64,000 nt of DNA from Turbatrix aceti (lineage: Eukaryota; Nematoda; Chromadorea; Rhabditida; Panagrolaimidae): contig OZ017768.1 in NCBI GenBank assembly GCA_963969345.1, forward strand, positions 1,714,573 to 1,778,572, in the 5' to 3' direction. The notes under the pieces were generated by a model. The model saw nothing but the letters and a program-made list of their open reading frames with translations. It was not told where the DNA came from and searched no databases. Shown here piece by piece: positions 12,966 to 25,884 of the stretch (its first letter is position 1; every line of letters starts with the position of its first letter). Position numbers and translations under genes: made by a program.

Positions 12966-15146
12966 CAATCTTCTTCATTTTATTTTTGCATTTAATATAC
13001 ATAAAAATAATTTTAGCACAAAAAATACACTTTTAGCATTGAAACTTGGATGCATAAAAAGTATAGAATATTCAGCAGCCTGCCTGCCCTGTCAGCCAGG
13101 AACATCATTTTATATTCCTTACATACATTTTAGATAAAATAAAGTAAAATATCTATGAAACGCTCGGCTCCACTTTTCTGTCCCCTGCTCTTCTTTTTTT
13201 TCTCCGCAGCTCGTTGACTTCCGCTCTTCTTCTCCTTCGTCGTTCTAATGATGCGGGGCTTCTACTTCTGCTTTTTTTTGCTGCATTCACGCAAGACAAA
13301 GAAGTTTCTCCTTTTTTTTCTCCCTTTCTTCGTTCCCTAATTCTTTCTCTAGTTCGTACTGCTGCAAGCATGACGTATACTATCAGATTATTGCTTTTTG
13401 CTGCTTGCCACCGACCACGGCCACCGAGGCGAGTCGGTAATATTATGTTCTTGACACTTTGTGGATGGACAGTAGTCGGTCGCGTTGACTTTGCTGCAGG
13501 CTTGCTTTCTTTTCCAGAAAAAAAAAGAAAAAGTAGTTTTAAGAAAATACTACCGTTTTTTTGTTCTGCTTTTTTCGTTGACATCAGAATTTCAGAATTT
13601 CCGGGTAAAACCAAATTCGGGAGTGCGTTTGTCAAAGTTCAAAAAAAAACATGTAATGTATCGTAGTTTTTTTAAAGTACGAAAAAAGTCTATGTATAGT
13701 GCGTGCAGTACGGTAATTTTTGTTGTGTGTGATAAAGTTATTTATTCCATAAATTTCATATCAGCTTGATTGGAGTCCACGTGTTTCACCTGGTAGCTTG
13801 TGTGCTATAATTGATTTCTTGTACATGGGTTTTGGTCAGATGTGGGCGAAATATTGTATTTACAAAAATAAATGTGGCGGTTTTTTTTACCCTTTTGCCC
13901 AAAAAATGGAACAAATGCAACTGTAAAAAATGTATTTTCTTTTTTGTTCACCAAAACATTAATGTTCAGAGTAAAATTTTTTTACCTGCAGCCTAAATTT
14001 CAGTCCGGGCTGAAGACTTATCGGTGTAGCATTATTCAATTTTTATCGTTTTACCGACACTTTTCATTTAAATATAACGCTTCCTTTCATGGTTGTAAAA
14101 TAACAAAATTGCTTATTTAAAAATGTTAATTAACCATTTTTTCATCATTTTGAGTAATCATAATTGCAAATGGCAAATTTCTATTTTTTCACTATGTAAA
14201 TTTAATTTGTTATCAAATAATCTCTGGAATTCGGTAATTGGCGATTACGCAAGCCGACGAGCCTAATTCGATTTTTTTTGAGAACAAAATCTGAAAATGT
14301 ATTTACAATAAAATTTTTATGTCAAGGATGGTCCATTTATACGGGCAATCCTTGGACTGCTTTAATTTTTTTCTATTTTGGGCGCCCCAAACCTTGCGAT
14401 AAAATAAATATTATTTGTAACAAATTGCATGTTTTCGTGTTTTTTATGTCATTTGACTGATGCAACTTGTATCATGGCACGCAAGCTTTATGATTCTATC
14501 CTCTCGACAGTGTAAAACTTTTATTTCTAAACAAAAATCATGCAGGTGCCCCCAGGTGTGCCCGAGTGTGTTGTGGCCTTGTTATAAAATTTTACTGTCT
14601 GTTAAATTTTTATTATTTGGTCATAAAATGGATGTAAAATTGCAGACTAATTCATTTCCTTATTTTTCTGCAATAAAAAATTTGTTTGAATGAAATAAAA
14701 AATTGTGTAGTTTTGCATCGTGTTTAAACATGTTTAAAAATTATAAACGTCAGAGATGTCTGGTTGTTTATGGGGGCGTTACAGATTGAATAATTTTCTT
14801 TATGTATGGCTAATAATTTATCTGAAACATACGTATGTATGTACTATCTACTTTTTGAAAATTCTGAATATTCATAAAACGATATTTTATGGTTTCGTTA
14901 TTTCTGTCGTCGACGTTGTTTCGCATTAGATGTTTTTTTTTAAAATGACTTTAAAAGGTTTTTAAAATTCAAAAGACACGGTTTTTGAATTTTTATTTAT
15001 TTGAAAAAAGCGAAGGGTGGATAATTTTTTTTGAATACATTAAAAATGAAACAAATATTTTTAAAACCATATCAGTTTTTTAAAAATCATTAAACACGTT
15101 TTTTAAGACGTAATACATTTTTTAATAAATATTTTTTATTACTAGA

Positions 15147-15302
15147 AGTAGTAACATTGTTAGAAGTAACATACAAATTTGGTCACCACTTTGTTACCTT
15201 TGAGTTAGCAGTCTGAAGTAAAGTACTACTTTTTTTTCGCTGTTATGTTACTTTTCTGAACATAACAATAAACTGTTGTTGTTATAATGTTACTTTTGTG
15301 CG
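15147..15302 (+). repeat. dispersed GTAAC palindromic repeat, copy 4
   Basis: GAAGTAACATACAAATTTGG, GTTACCTTTGAGTTAGCAG and ATGTTACTTTTGTG units. This copy is intergenic and rather diverged. Confidence 0.75.
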
Positions 15303-17260
15303 GATTTTTTATGCATTTGTTATTACCTAAAAAAAATAACGACATATCAGACTTTTTCACGTTCTCTGTAAAAAAATTCTATTGTCTAAATTTATTGTAT
15401 TATTGCACGCAAGGTACAAGGAAGTAACGTATGTATATTTACTTGGTTACGATATTTTTTGTTTTCAATTTTTCCACGCCAGTCTCTCCCAATCAGACTC
15501 CAACTGTCTGTACAGTATATTTATGTATAAAAAATTAGACTTGGCATTTGAGTTCGCATGAAAATGAATCTTTTTGTTCCATCAAACTTCCCCGTTTCTC
15601 AACCCCCCGTAGCAAAGTGCGATGAAATCCATAATGCGTCGTCGATGAAGCGTGTTGAATTACTGAATAGCTGGTAATGCTGGTTGTGGTGGTGGTTGGT
15701 TGACGCGTGCCCCGCGCCGCGCACACGAGAGAGGGGACACGAGAGCAAGTAGTACACACAGGCACACGCAGGAGGCATGATGCCGCACCCGCCGGCATCC
15801 GATGCTTCTGTCTTGCATCAAAGTGAATAATTTAACCATCTATGCTGCTTCGTCCTTCTTTTTTTTTCAGAGCAGTCTGTGCTTGTGCTTGAAGTGCAAA
15901 CGCGTCAGCGTGAATGAATGAGCCTGCAGAATTGTAAACTTTGTTAGAAGCCAGTATCGTTTTATTCTGACCTTCCACGATGGCACAGGAAAAATTCTGT
16001 CACCAATTTTTTTTTCATCGAATTTTTTTTTGTTTTTTAAATAATTTTTTATGTTCTAATACATACTGAAATCCCTGCATGTGCCTCTGTGTATGTCTAC
16101 ACATCTTATCTCAATAAATAATTTGTCCTTAAGCAAAGCTGACATGCAATTATGTTTCTTGCACACTAGACTCAATATTTTTTGCTTCATCCCATTTTTT
16201 TCTCATTCTGGGGAGGGGGCGGCAGGGGGATGATGGATTATTGTGTTTTGATAGACGGATGCCCTGATTCCTTATCAAACATCCGTCGCTTATAAATAAA
16301 AAGGCTGGTTTATTTGCGAGGTGTTTGAAAGGGTTTTTTCATTAAAAAAATTTTGTAATGACGTCAACGTTCTGCAAAAAAAATGTTTGAAGAGTTTTAG
16401 AAATTCACGCAGCGGGGATAAATTCTGCGCGCAACGTGCGAGATTTATGCTGCATTCGTTCGCCGCGTAAGTTGCATGTTGCACGCAACTTGTCGGCGAA
16501 GAAATGAACAATTTGGGTTCTTTGATTTTTTTTTCCAGTAACTGACAATGTAGAGATTTTTTCTTTTGTCTAATTACTTCACTTGTTCGTGTCGGGTTGT
16601 TTTCACTGTTTGAACACATACAAAATCTGAACTGAAAAACAAAACTTCGAACATGCTCAAATGTTCTCTTGTCCGATTGCCAATGTTTTGCACCTACTTG
16701 ATGTGCCCACTTGACGGCCAACCGTCTTCATGCAATCTTTAGCACATCGACATCATCATCAAACAAGGAGAAAAAAAATTATGTAAAAGTATTAAATACA
16801 TCAACACTCTTTGCTAGGCTAACCCAGAAGCAGCAAGGAGCCAGAGGCTCGGGCTCGGACTCGGGAGCGTAATCCAGAACATTCTGTATACTTATGTCTT
16901 GTACTGCAACTTGCCCAGACAGGCCTATCCCTTCCTTGGATGTTTTCGTTCGCGCCGGCGCCGTTGAAAAAAAAAGGAGTGTGTGCGTGCTGAATTCGAG
17001 TTCTTGTTATTCTTGTTATCTGACCAACCAAAAGTGAATTTACGATGTGTCGTGAACAGTCGCTAATTTAGTATTTTTCACTTTTTTGTTTGTTTAGAAA
17101 CAAATTTTTTGTTAACATAAAAACATTAATTTTTCAGACAAGAAAAATATTTTTTTGGTTCAATAATTTTTATTATTTAAATTTTATTTATTTTACAAAC
17201 TGTCGACGATTTTGGTATTTCTCACCTCGACCGGCGCCTGTACGCGTCAAGCGCAATGAC

Positions 17261-19264
17261 ATGGGATGTCGCATGTCACGGACAATCAGTCAGCCAGATT
17301 TAGCCAATGGCGACGACGAAAATGGTCAATTTGGCGGCGGCGGCAAACGTTCTTCGTCTTCGAATGGAGGCAACAAGAATAGCAGCAGTATGGTAAATAA
17401 CAATTTTTCGGGTATGTCAGGTGACGAGCTATCGTGTCTGACGAACAACAATGGCAACGGTCCCCTGGTTGGAAGAATGACGAATGGAACATCCGTGCTA
17501 TCGAGGAGGGATACGCCCGGTAACCTCCTCGACGTCTACAGCAATCGTAACGGGTTACGTTCTGGATTTACTACCGATAGCAATTCGGTACCCGATGATA
17601 TCGGTGGTGGAAAACCCATTGGACAAGTTGAAAGTGCGTCACAGGCTGACTTTTTCAGAATGCTTGATGAAAAAATTGCTCAAGTAAGTTTTTTACACTT
17701 TTTTTGTGAAGTTTCATGCATAACAAAAAAATGTTTTTTGCTCTTTTTTTCTGTTCAGGAAAAAAATGTGTTTCAAAAACCAAAAAATAATTTTTTGCAG
17801 ATCTAATTTTTGACCAAAATTGTAAAATAAAATATTACACAATAAATTTGAAATTGTTTTACTTAAATTTGTTTTAAAAATTGTTTAGAATTGTTTTTTT
17901 AATTTACTTGGATAATTTAAAAAAAAATTTAAAACAGATAAAGCAAATATAGTTTTGGTTAAAATGGTGCCAAAATCGATGTTATTTGACAAAAAAATGT
18001 ATTATAAATCGTTTTTAAAAAAACGTTTGCGTTTGTTCCATTTCTCAAAAAAAAAATTGTGTTCGTTCACGAACAAAAAAATTACTGTTTGGCTCCAAAA
18101 TTTGACAAGAACTGTGTCATTAAATTTGGTTTACATTTTTTCATTAACTTTAAACTCAATATCCCAATTAACAAGCATACATGGATTCACACCACCCCTT
18201 TTCGAACAATTTTTTGTGTTCTTCGAACCAAATATGATCCATTTTATCTATACTATTAGCTTGTTGTGCTTGCTCACAGTTTATTAGAACACAAAACTGA
18301 CTGACTGGGTGGTCATTAAAAGATTGGCTTAGGAAATCGAGCGCTGTACACACCCTCAAATGACTGTCATCTTGCACGTTGCACAAATTTTAGTATGATA
18401 GAAACATAAAAACAAAAACAACACAAGATCTTTGTTTTTCGACGTTTCAAATTTTTATCCGACTTGTTGTTAGTCAAGGAACAACTTGTGACTTGTTGTA
18501 CATAGTTTTTCCTCGTGCAAAGAGAAAACACCTAATTATAATAATATCACATCAAATCCATCACTGACGACTCTTTCCTGCCTTTGGCGTCTGTGAATGA
18601 CAGAAAATACATAAAAACTACATTTTTTTCAATCTTTGGTGTCCTTAAAAAAACAATATTTTGTTCTTTTTTGTGTTCGTGGCAAGACAAAAGGTCAAGT
18701 AGTTTTGTGTTTGTTTAAAAAGCGATTAAAGGCAGCAAAAGACGGAAACCTGAAAATGTTTAATCTATTTTTTATATTACTTTTTTTAGTGGTTAATGAT
18801 TAATTTCACTCTCTGCATGCTTCTGCTGCAATTGCAATTTTATGCGTTCAAATATTGTTTCTCTGCTCATTTTTTGTTCTTTTCAATGGCGAATTTTGTT
18901 GAATGCCGTAGTTGTGGGAAGGAGAGAGGGTGGGTGAGAAAATGGGTGTGACGTCATTTAAATTCGTCAATGAGCGAGAAAAAAATAGTATAAGGGGCAA
19001 AAAAAATATTTCGGTGGATTTTTTTACTGAAATGCAAAAAAAAATTTTACAAAGACTTATTTATTACAATATGTATTTTCAACCGTGTTTGCCTCTGACC
19101 AATGTTTTCACTTTCAAACATCTAAAAAAACTCTAAACTAAATATTATACCAGTTCGCGTTATACTACTAACAAAACTCATTCAACCATAAAATGTTAAT
19201 CTAATAAAAAATGTTATTTCAGGGCGGTCAAAACTTGCCAGAAGAAGAATCAGACATCGATTAA
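17261..19264 (+). CDS. C1orf21/DUF4612 family, lipid-anchored small protein
   Basis: Two exons, 17261-17683 and 19223-19264, flank a 1,539-nt intron and give 155 residues. The start was chosen at the internal MGCRMSR because it gives Gly2 and Cys3, a likely N-myristoylation plus palmitoylation site. The open frame upstream is AT-rich and has no such signal. The middle is Asn, Gly and Ser rich and disordered. The C-terminus SQADFFRMLDEKIAQ followed by an acidic end (EEESDID) matches the conserved tail of vertebrate C1orf21 (QEFFRMLDEKIEKG, then an EEED end) as I recall it. The last 14 residues come from the tiny second exon, which strengthens the splice model. The molecular role of the family is unknown; attachment to the inner plasma membrane is inferred. 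Confidence 0.88.
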
Positions 19265-20008
19265 CAGACCGGAAATTACGTGCAATGGTCGTTTTGTACC
19301 CCAAACATTCCACACATATAAACACAGCTTCTTCCAAAAAAATTTAAAAAATTACTAAATATTATCGGTTATTTACTACTGCTAGGACAACAACCAACCG
19401 ACTACAATTCTTTTGATTACTTCAGTGTTCATACATACATACGATATGTGTATTTGTGGTATTTTACGCAATTAAATATATTCAACTTTTTTTGTCGGTA
19501 TTATGTTTCTTTGAAAAAATTTAAGTAGACTGAAAATTTCTTTTGTAACTATAAATAGATACTTTTATTATATCTTTAATTCTTTTTTTGACGTTGTATC
19601 TAATAAAAAAAATTATCACCAGTTACGAATAAAAAAAAATTCCCTACGAGACAAAAAAAGCAGGAAGAAATGTCAATTGTTTATTTTCTGTTCAACAGTA
19701 ACAGTAAATCTCAAATCTCAAATCCCAGATCATTCAGATGGAACAACAAAATGCTCATGAATTAAAAAGTATACAGTGGAGGCTTGCTTGACTGACTGGG
19801 CGTGGAGGGACCGTAGCGAACGGAAGTACGGTCCGCCAACGCCAACGCGGGGTGTACCAAGCCCAAAATTGTTGCGTGTGTTGTAGACTAGTAGCAACAA
19901 CGTCGTGTAGACTTTTTAGCATGACAAAAATCAAAAGTTAGTGAATAGCTGTTGTCTGTCGTCGTCATTGGTCGTTTCGTTTTGCTGGACGGTTGTGCCG
20001 AATAAAAA
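19265..20008. other. intergenic between DUF4612 gene and tektin
   Basis: 3' untranslated and promoter-like DNA. A GC-richer patch at 19790-19870 can form a short hairpin (GGACCGTA...TACGGTCC) but has no tRNA box motifs. Confidence 0.5.
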
Positions 20009-21888
20009 ATGCGGAAGGTATGTTTTTGGGATTTTTTGGGGTCTTGATAAACCCTGAAAAATGGGTAAAAGAAATTGTTTATTATAATAATCAGTGATAA
20101 TTGATTAAATTTGGCATAATTTTACAAATCTTGAAAAAATTTGTTATTTAAAAAAAATTTGATCAAAGCGTTTTTGCTTACTACTTTTTGTTTCTTTATT
20201 TGACCGAAATGAAGCAACCAAATTCAAAAAATGTACAAAACAACAATATAACTTTTTAAAGTTTAAAAACAAAATCATCGTAATTATAAACAATAAAAAG
20301 ACTAAAAGAATGTTTTTTGACATTTGTTTAACATAAAAAAACATTATTCAATTTTTTCGTCCATTTTACAGCAGGTAGAAGACTACGATGACCCCTCCGA
20401 AGTGCTACGACTCGCCCGCCTTGCAGTCAAGGAAGCCAATAACCGAGCAGTGCGCCTACAAAATCAAACAACCCAACAATTGGTTCAACGAGTCAAAGAT
20501 CTCAAATACTGGTCTAGCGAAATAGACCGTGAGCTGCAGGATCTGAGGGAAGACAACGATGACCTCCAGAGGTACTATCGGAAGCTCATTGCGTGCGAGG
20601 CAATCACGAACGATGCCATGAAGTGCAACGAGATGTGCTTTAACGTCCGGCGCAAACGCATCCACGTCGACGAAAACGATCGCGTCGATTCTGCGCTCTT
20701 CAAGGAGAAAGAAACGGTCGATGATTGCGTCAAGCAGATGCGAGAGTTCAACGGAATTATTGAGAAACAAATTGAAATTAATGACGGTGGGGTGGGGTCT
20801 AATTTTTTCTAAATTTATTTTTGTAACAAAAAAAGTTAATTTAATTTTTTTTTAATTTTTAAGGGCGGAGTCAGAGTCGTAGCCAACTTTTTTTATATTT
20901 TTTTTTGCTACAAAAAAAGTTAAGATTAATTTGATTTAAATTACATAATTATTTTTTTGGGAGTCCGAGTCGAAATTTTTTTATGGTTGGAGTTTTTCGA
21001 TTTCAGATTCCAAAAACAGATTACTCCGCGACTTTACTCTCAAGCAGGAAGCCGTAACCCTCGACCACCGGGCGGCTGCCGTAGCTGTTGATGGTAACTT
21101 TTTTTTCATGTTTCCAAATTTTTTTTACAAGACCCCAAAATTAAGCCAAATACGCTGTACGCCACACCCCGAACGGCGAGCTTGAGCTTCGAGACGTCGG
21201 TCCCCTTCAACGAATGTCCGAGTACCAAGAATGGGTCGAAAACACGGCTGGCAACCTCAATATCTCAGCCAAGGCCAGAACAAGGTCACGAAAGATTGTC
21301 CAGCGTCTGGTAGCTACAACACGTGACCTGGCACAACTTATGCGTCAGGAAGCCATAAACGTCGAGAATACACTCAAGGATTCCGTTCGCATGTGGAATG
21401 AGTGGCGGGACACCCTGCAGGCTCAGCTCAACGCCAAGGACAAAGATATCCGGGTCGCGGATGCCGCGATTGCAGAAATCAACGCGAGCCTTCGACTCAA
21501 GGGCACTCCGCTTCAGGTCGCGCTTGCGAGACAGAATCAGCGATGTCTGAGGCCGGGAATCGAGCTTTGCAATGACAAGGCGCAGCACGCGCTGCAGGCT
21601 GAGCTCAACAATCTCAAGTCGTCCATGCTGTCCCTAGAACACGCCGGAGGTAAGCCAAAAAAAACTTTTTTTTTACATCACGAAAAAAAAATTTATTCAG
21701 ACAAGGCAAAAGAATCCCGACGAAAGCTGGACGGTGATCGGTACAAAATCCAACGAAAACTCGAAATTTGTCAACAAAATGTCGCTGTTGATTACGAAAT
21801 TTTACGACAAATACGTGCGTCTTATCCGCAGGAAATTCAGCTTTCTGGATTCCTCATTGGTGAACTACCCAAGCCAATTATCAAGTAG
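20009..21888 (+). CDS. tektin
   Basis: Exons 20009-20017 (only M-R-K, least certain), 20372-20786, 21007-21093, 21146-21649 and 21701-21888 give 400 residues, the usual tektin length. The whole chain is coiled coil. The tektin signature nonapeptide, RPNVELCRD in other animals, appears as RPGIELCND at about residues 306-314. Tektins form filaments inside ciliary and flagellar doublet microtubules. The third intron uses an AAG acceptor at 21143-21145, which avoids an in-frame stop just upstream. The first exon could be replaced by a start further 5' or by an acceptor 3 nt downstream at 20374. A tektin is unexpected in a nematode because these animals lack motile cilia and flagellate sperm, so the role may be in sensory cilia or another microtubule structure. 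Confidence 0.88.
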
Positions 21889-23090
21889 TAGAAAAATTTG
21901 TTATTAACAAAAAATATTTTGCTTCTTCAGTCAATTTGCTTTCAATTTTTTTAAATCTTTATTTTTAACTACCAATGTTTTTCATTTAAAAATAATGACA
22001 AAATTTGATTTTGTTTGTGTAACGGTATAGTTTTTAGTCAATTTATTTTTTTGGATGGATTGATCGAATTTTTTGAAGTAAAAAATAAATTAATGGCGGA
22101 TCTTGGATTTAAATCAAAATTGAAAACGGAAAATTTTTTGTTATTCGATAATTTTGTAGTCAAAAAAAATTATTACGGAGATGAGTTTTTTTAGCATTTT
22201 GATTATGAATTGTAGATTTAAAAAAAAAACTGAAAAAAACAACTGATTTCTGGTAATCAAGTTTTCGCGACAGAACCACCACAATTTTCGTACACTGTGC
22301 TCGGATTCTTTATTCTAAACCCTGTATAACGTCACGCATGATCAACGAAGAGGAACGAACGTAAAAAAAATTTTTACCTAAACAATGCGTGTCCAAGTAT
22401 AAATCCGCTTCACAATAGTGGTTTTGCGTGTTAACAATGCAATAAAACAAAAACCGGCAATCCAAACTGGTTACGCAATGTTTTATCTGGATCCTGAATG
22501 GAATGTCGGACGGAAGCTTTTTTTGCCATCAAAAGAGGCTCTAGTTCATCGATAATCGATCATGACAAGTCCATTCGGCCTCATTCCACTGTGCCATCAA
22601 CAAAAAATTTTTTTATCAAATTTTTTATCGTTATTGGATGCTTAAAATGATGATGTAAACTGGTTTGTCTTTTTTTTTTAATTTTTCATCTGCGGAAGAA
22701 AAGACAATCGACGATTCATTTGATTTCTGGTAGTCATTGGCAGATCCATAACAACGTATGTCTTTTCATCTCATCTTTCTTCTTTCTTTGCGTTAGACAA
22801 AATCTGGTTACGCATATACACAACATCCTCAGAAGAGAGTTCACATTCACTTTTGATTACCCTGCTCTGATCTATCCATCCTTCCAGCAAGTTTGTTGAT
22901 TGAATTGCTTTGGCGCTTGCGCGCGTCTTCAAGGTTTGTGTGTGTGTGTGTGTGTACCCCTTCGTTCAGGCTGATTAGCCTTCCTGCCTGCCTGCCTGCC
23001 CTGCCAGTCGATGACAACGGACTCCAGACTGGTCAGTTAGCCAGCCCCAGCCCAGCTCCAGCGTCAGAGCTCACTCTGTTGTCGTCCGTG
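21889..23090. other. intergenic between tektin and secreted protein gene
   Basis: No gene seen. It holds a GT dinucleotide run (about 22935-22956) and a CTGC-type short repeat near 22980-23000, close to the start of the next gene. Confidence 0.55.
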
Positions 23091-24392
23091 ATGATGATGC
23101 TGCGCCCCCGCCATCGATTGCTGGTTGCTTCCTGCCTGGTGGTACTGGGATTGGTTGCAAGCTTCAAGATCGATGACGATCTCGAGCTCGACCTGGAACT
23201 CATTAAGCATCAGGCTTGTAATCATCGATCAGGTAAATTTAAAAAAATGTAAAACGTAAATTTGTTCATGAATTCTTTGTTTTGGTCTACCGTAATTCCC
23301 AAATAACAGATTTTAGGTTTCATTTTTTCATTTTATTTTTTAGGCGCCCGCTGGACCCGAAAATTAGAATTCGAAGGCGGTACATCCAAATCCGGTCCAA
23401 AACTTGTCGCCACTCCAGGCGAGCCAAATTGCTTCAAACTTGTCGGGTCAAAGGTCAACGTAACCGAAGATTTCAAGGGTGAATTCAGTATCTATCTTGA
23501 AATTCGTTCTTCTGCAAACAAAAAACAGGTCCCGGAATCATGCCAGAATCAGCGGTCTGACGGATGCGGTGGTTTTGGGTCGTGGTAAGACAATTTTTTC
23601 CCAATGTTATTTTCTTTTAATTCGAATTTTTTGAAGCCTGTACTGCAACGCTTGTGAAACGCTTTCCTCGTCAAAAGGCGTCAAAGCCAAACTCCTGCTC
23701 AACAATGAGACCATCAAATGCGGCTCTGGACTCAGCCCTGGTGTTTATGAAAACCTGGAATTGGTTTTCTGTTTGCCAAATATTGATGAGATTCTACTGA
23801 GTCAAGGATTGTCTAAGGAAACGCTCAAGAGTTTGGTGCAATCTGAGGTAAGATAATTGATTGTTAAAAAAAATTTTTGTTTTGACAATTTTTTTGATTT
23901 ATAAAAATTGACAGAAAAAAATTTTGCTCAAAACCAACATTTTTTCAAACATTTTTTTATTTTAATTTTTATTTATTTTTAATGTTTTTGTCATTTAAAA
24001 AATATTTTGAACACATTTTACACGCAACATTTTTTAATTCCCGATCAAAATCATTTTTTTATCCCAATCAATCAAAAATCTCAATCCCGTTTACAACCCA
24101 CACTACTCGTTTTTTTAACACCACAACATTTCCATTCCAGGACGGACAAGCACTCCGATCCATGGGGCTGTTTGCCACTGTCTACGTCTTTGACACGGAT
24201 GTATCCAAGCTCATGCAAACGCAATCAAAAATAGAAAATGTCTATCGCAAGTCGAAGCGATCCTTCTTCCGCGACGAACCCCTTCCACCCGATGTCTACT
24301 GGTCGCTGCCATTCAACAAGATGATCAAGGAACAACGAGAATTTATTGCTTGTCACAAAATTTATGGTAATATTAAAATTCATTCTGCCTAA
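23091..24392 (+). CDS. secreted cysteine-rich protein, family not recognised
   Basis: Exons 23091-23232, 23344-23584, 23637-23847 and 24141-24392 give 281 residues. The start at 23091 places a clean signal peptide (MMMLRPRHRLLVASCLVVLG) at the N-terminus; the frame is open further upstream, but that part is Cys/Val low complexity. The mature part has a Cys-rich centre (GCGGFGSC joined to LYCNACETL across an intron) followed by a beta-rich stretch ending in ELVFCLPN, then a basic C-terminal region. Two of its splice choices were fixed by phase, and the exon 3 acceptor is AAG rather than CAG. A GTAATA donor just before the end (around 24366) could allow a further exon, so the C-terminus is uncertain. 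I cannot name a function; an extracellular or cuticle-associated role is only a guess. Confidence 0.8.
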
Positions 24393-24598
24393 AATTCAAA
24401 AAAAAAAGAAAATCTCACAACGGCGGGCAATTTTATTGGAAAAAAAAGTTCGTTAGCCGATGTTTTTGTACATACGATCTATTTTGACTGTTTGGTGAGA
24501 TGCTAAATGGAAATAGTGGAAATGCAAGATGTACTCTCATCAATGATAATTATGCTTTGTTACTTCGAACGACGACTACCTACAACTTCAGCTTTGTA

Positions 24599-25884
24599 CT
24601 CACAAAAAACAGTGTATAGAATTTAATACACTGACGTATTAATATCGAAAAAAAAATGTATACATTGAGTGCTCAATACAGCGATGTATAGTTCAGCCGA
24701 ACTATACATTTTTTCGTATCACAAATAATACCTTGCTTGTATTAAAAAATGAACGAAAATGAATAGTATTCGGCTTGGCAAAGCGCGTCGAATGCGTTTT
24801 GCTTGCAGCTGCTTTTTAGGCCACCGTCCCCTCGTTGTTGTTCCACGGTATTCGTTTTAGACATAATTTATTTCAGTTATTAACACAATCATATAAAAAC
24901 AAGAAAATATAAAACAACCCGAAGCAAAAAAAAAATGAGGACAACGCGTCTTCTTCTTGAATATCGCGTCGGTTGCGACAGCTTGTCTTTTCTTGGAAGA
25001 TCGCCGGGAACCTGACCTCGACTTCGAAGTTAATTTGTTTTTCAATCACATTGAGGCTTGAAGTTGTTTGATTGCAGCCGCTTTACCTAAAAATGTGAAC
25101 ATAATTTTGGTCTTTGAGTTTTTTCCGAAACTTACAGACAGTGTGAAGCGAAGCACATATGCGTTGTTGAAGCGCAATTTTATGTTACCTGCTGCATGCT
25201 GAAAACAACATTTAAGCTCAAAAATTATCTCTATTTAAAAATTTGATGCCAAATGAATTTCAACCCCCTTTATTACCATTTTCTGCGATTGTGAGGCCAA
25301 TCAAGGCACCCCAGCTATCGACATCATTGCAACTCTATCTAACAATTCGCAAAAACTTAGATCACAATCGCACAAAAAGGTAAAAAGTGGGTGAAACTTG
25401 TTTGGCTTTATAAAAAGGGCATGAAAACAAACAGAAAATTTTGTAAATGTTAAAAACATACCAAAGTCGACAGCAGGTTAGCTCCATAGGTTGCATTCGT
25501 TTTGGGAAAGTTGCCGAAGTAGTTTGAAAGAGAAACGCGAAAAGTCACGCAAAAAGAAACAACAATTAGAGAATGCGTGTGTCAAAAAAAACAACAGACA
25601 AAAAAACGACGCTATCCAAATTTCTATTTGGCGAGCAATTGCAGCGAGTCGATCGTAGCATTCGCTTTGAGACTCCGCTAAACAAGAAAATTACCCGAGC
25701 TCGGGTGTGTGAAATATAGAAATGTATTGAAATGTATACATTTTCGTGTTTGAATAAAAATACATTTTTTTGTATTGATAAAAATACGTTTTTTTTGTTT
25801 TCATACGTCTAATGTATTATTTTCGATACAGAAATGTATTCAGCACACTTATACATCAATGTATTATTTTTATTTTTTTGTGAG
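24599..25884. mobile_element. TA-flanked DNA transposon remnant with short TIRs
   Basis: Both ends carry the 11-bp inverted repeat CTCACAAAAAA (24599-24609; reverse complement ending at 25884), flanked on each side by TA. Subterminal regions on both sides are full of TGTAT/ATACA blocks (for example AATGTATTGAAATGTATACA near 25720), as in transposase-binding arrays. The inside has only short open frames, so it is non-autonomous or decayed. It lies about 200 bp downstream of the secreted-protein gene. Confidence 0.65.

Larger units (their letters stand above)
11153..17260. other. gene-poor interval with two repeat copies
   Basis: No gene is supported. The interval holds two GTAAC repeat copies, a possible degraded inverted-repeat element at 12292-12560 and low-complexity AT runs. 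A pyrimidine-rich patch at 13150-13500 gives open frames on both strands that are Ser/Leu- or Arg-rich and lack any domain. Part of 16,700-17,260 is probably 5' untranslated or promoter DNA of the gene starting at 17261. Confidence 0.55.

Noticed and set aside
13150..13666. Two overlapping frames of 150-160 codons on opposite strands
   Set aside because: Both arise from a pyrimidine-rich tract; one is Leu/Ser rich, the other Arg/Lys rich. No motif is present and no flanking exon fits.
19785..19870. GC-rich hairpin that might be a tRNA or small RNA
   Set aside because: It lacks A and B boxes and a cloverleaf; only a short stem is visible.
23463..23533. Possible extra intron (GTGAATTC...AAAAAACAG) in the secreted-protein gene
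   Set aside because: Removing it brings a stop codon shortly after, whereas the unspliced frame continues into the Cys-rich region.
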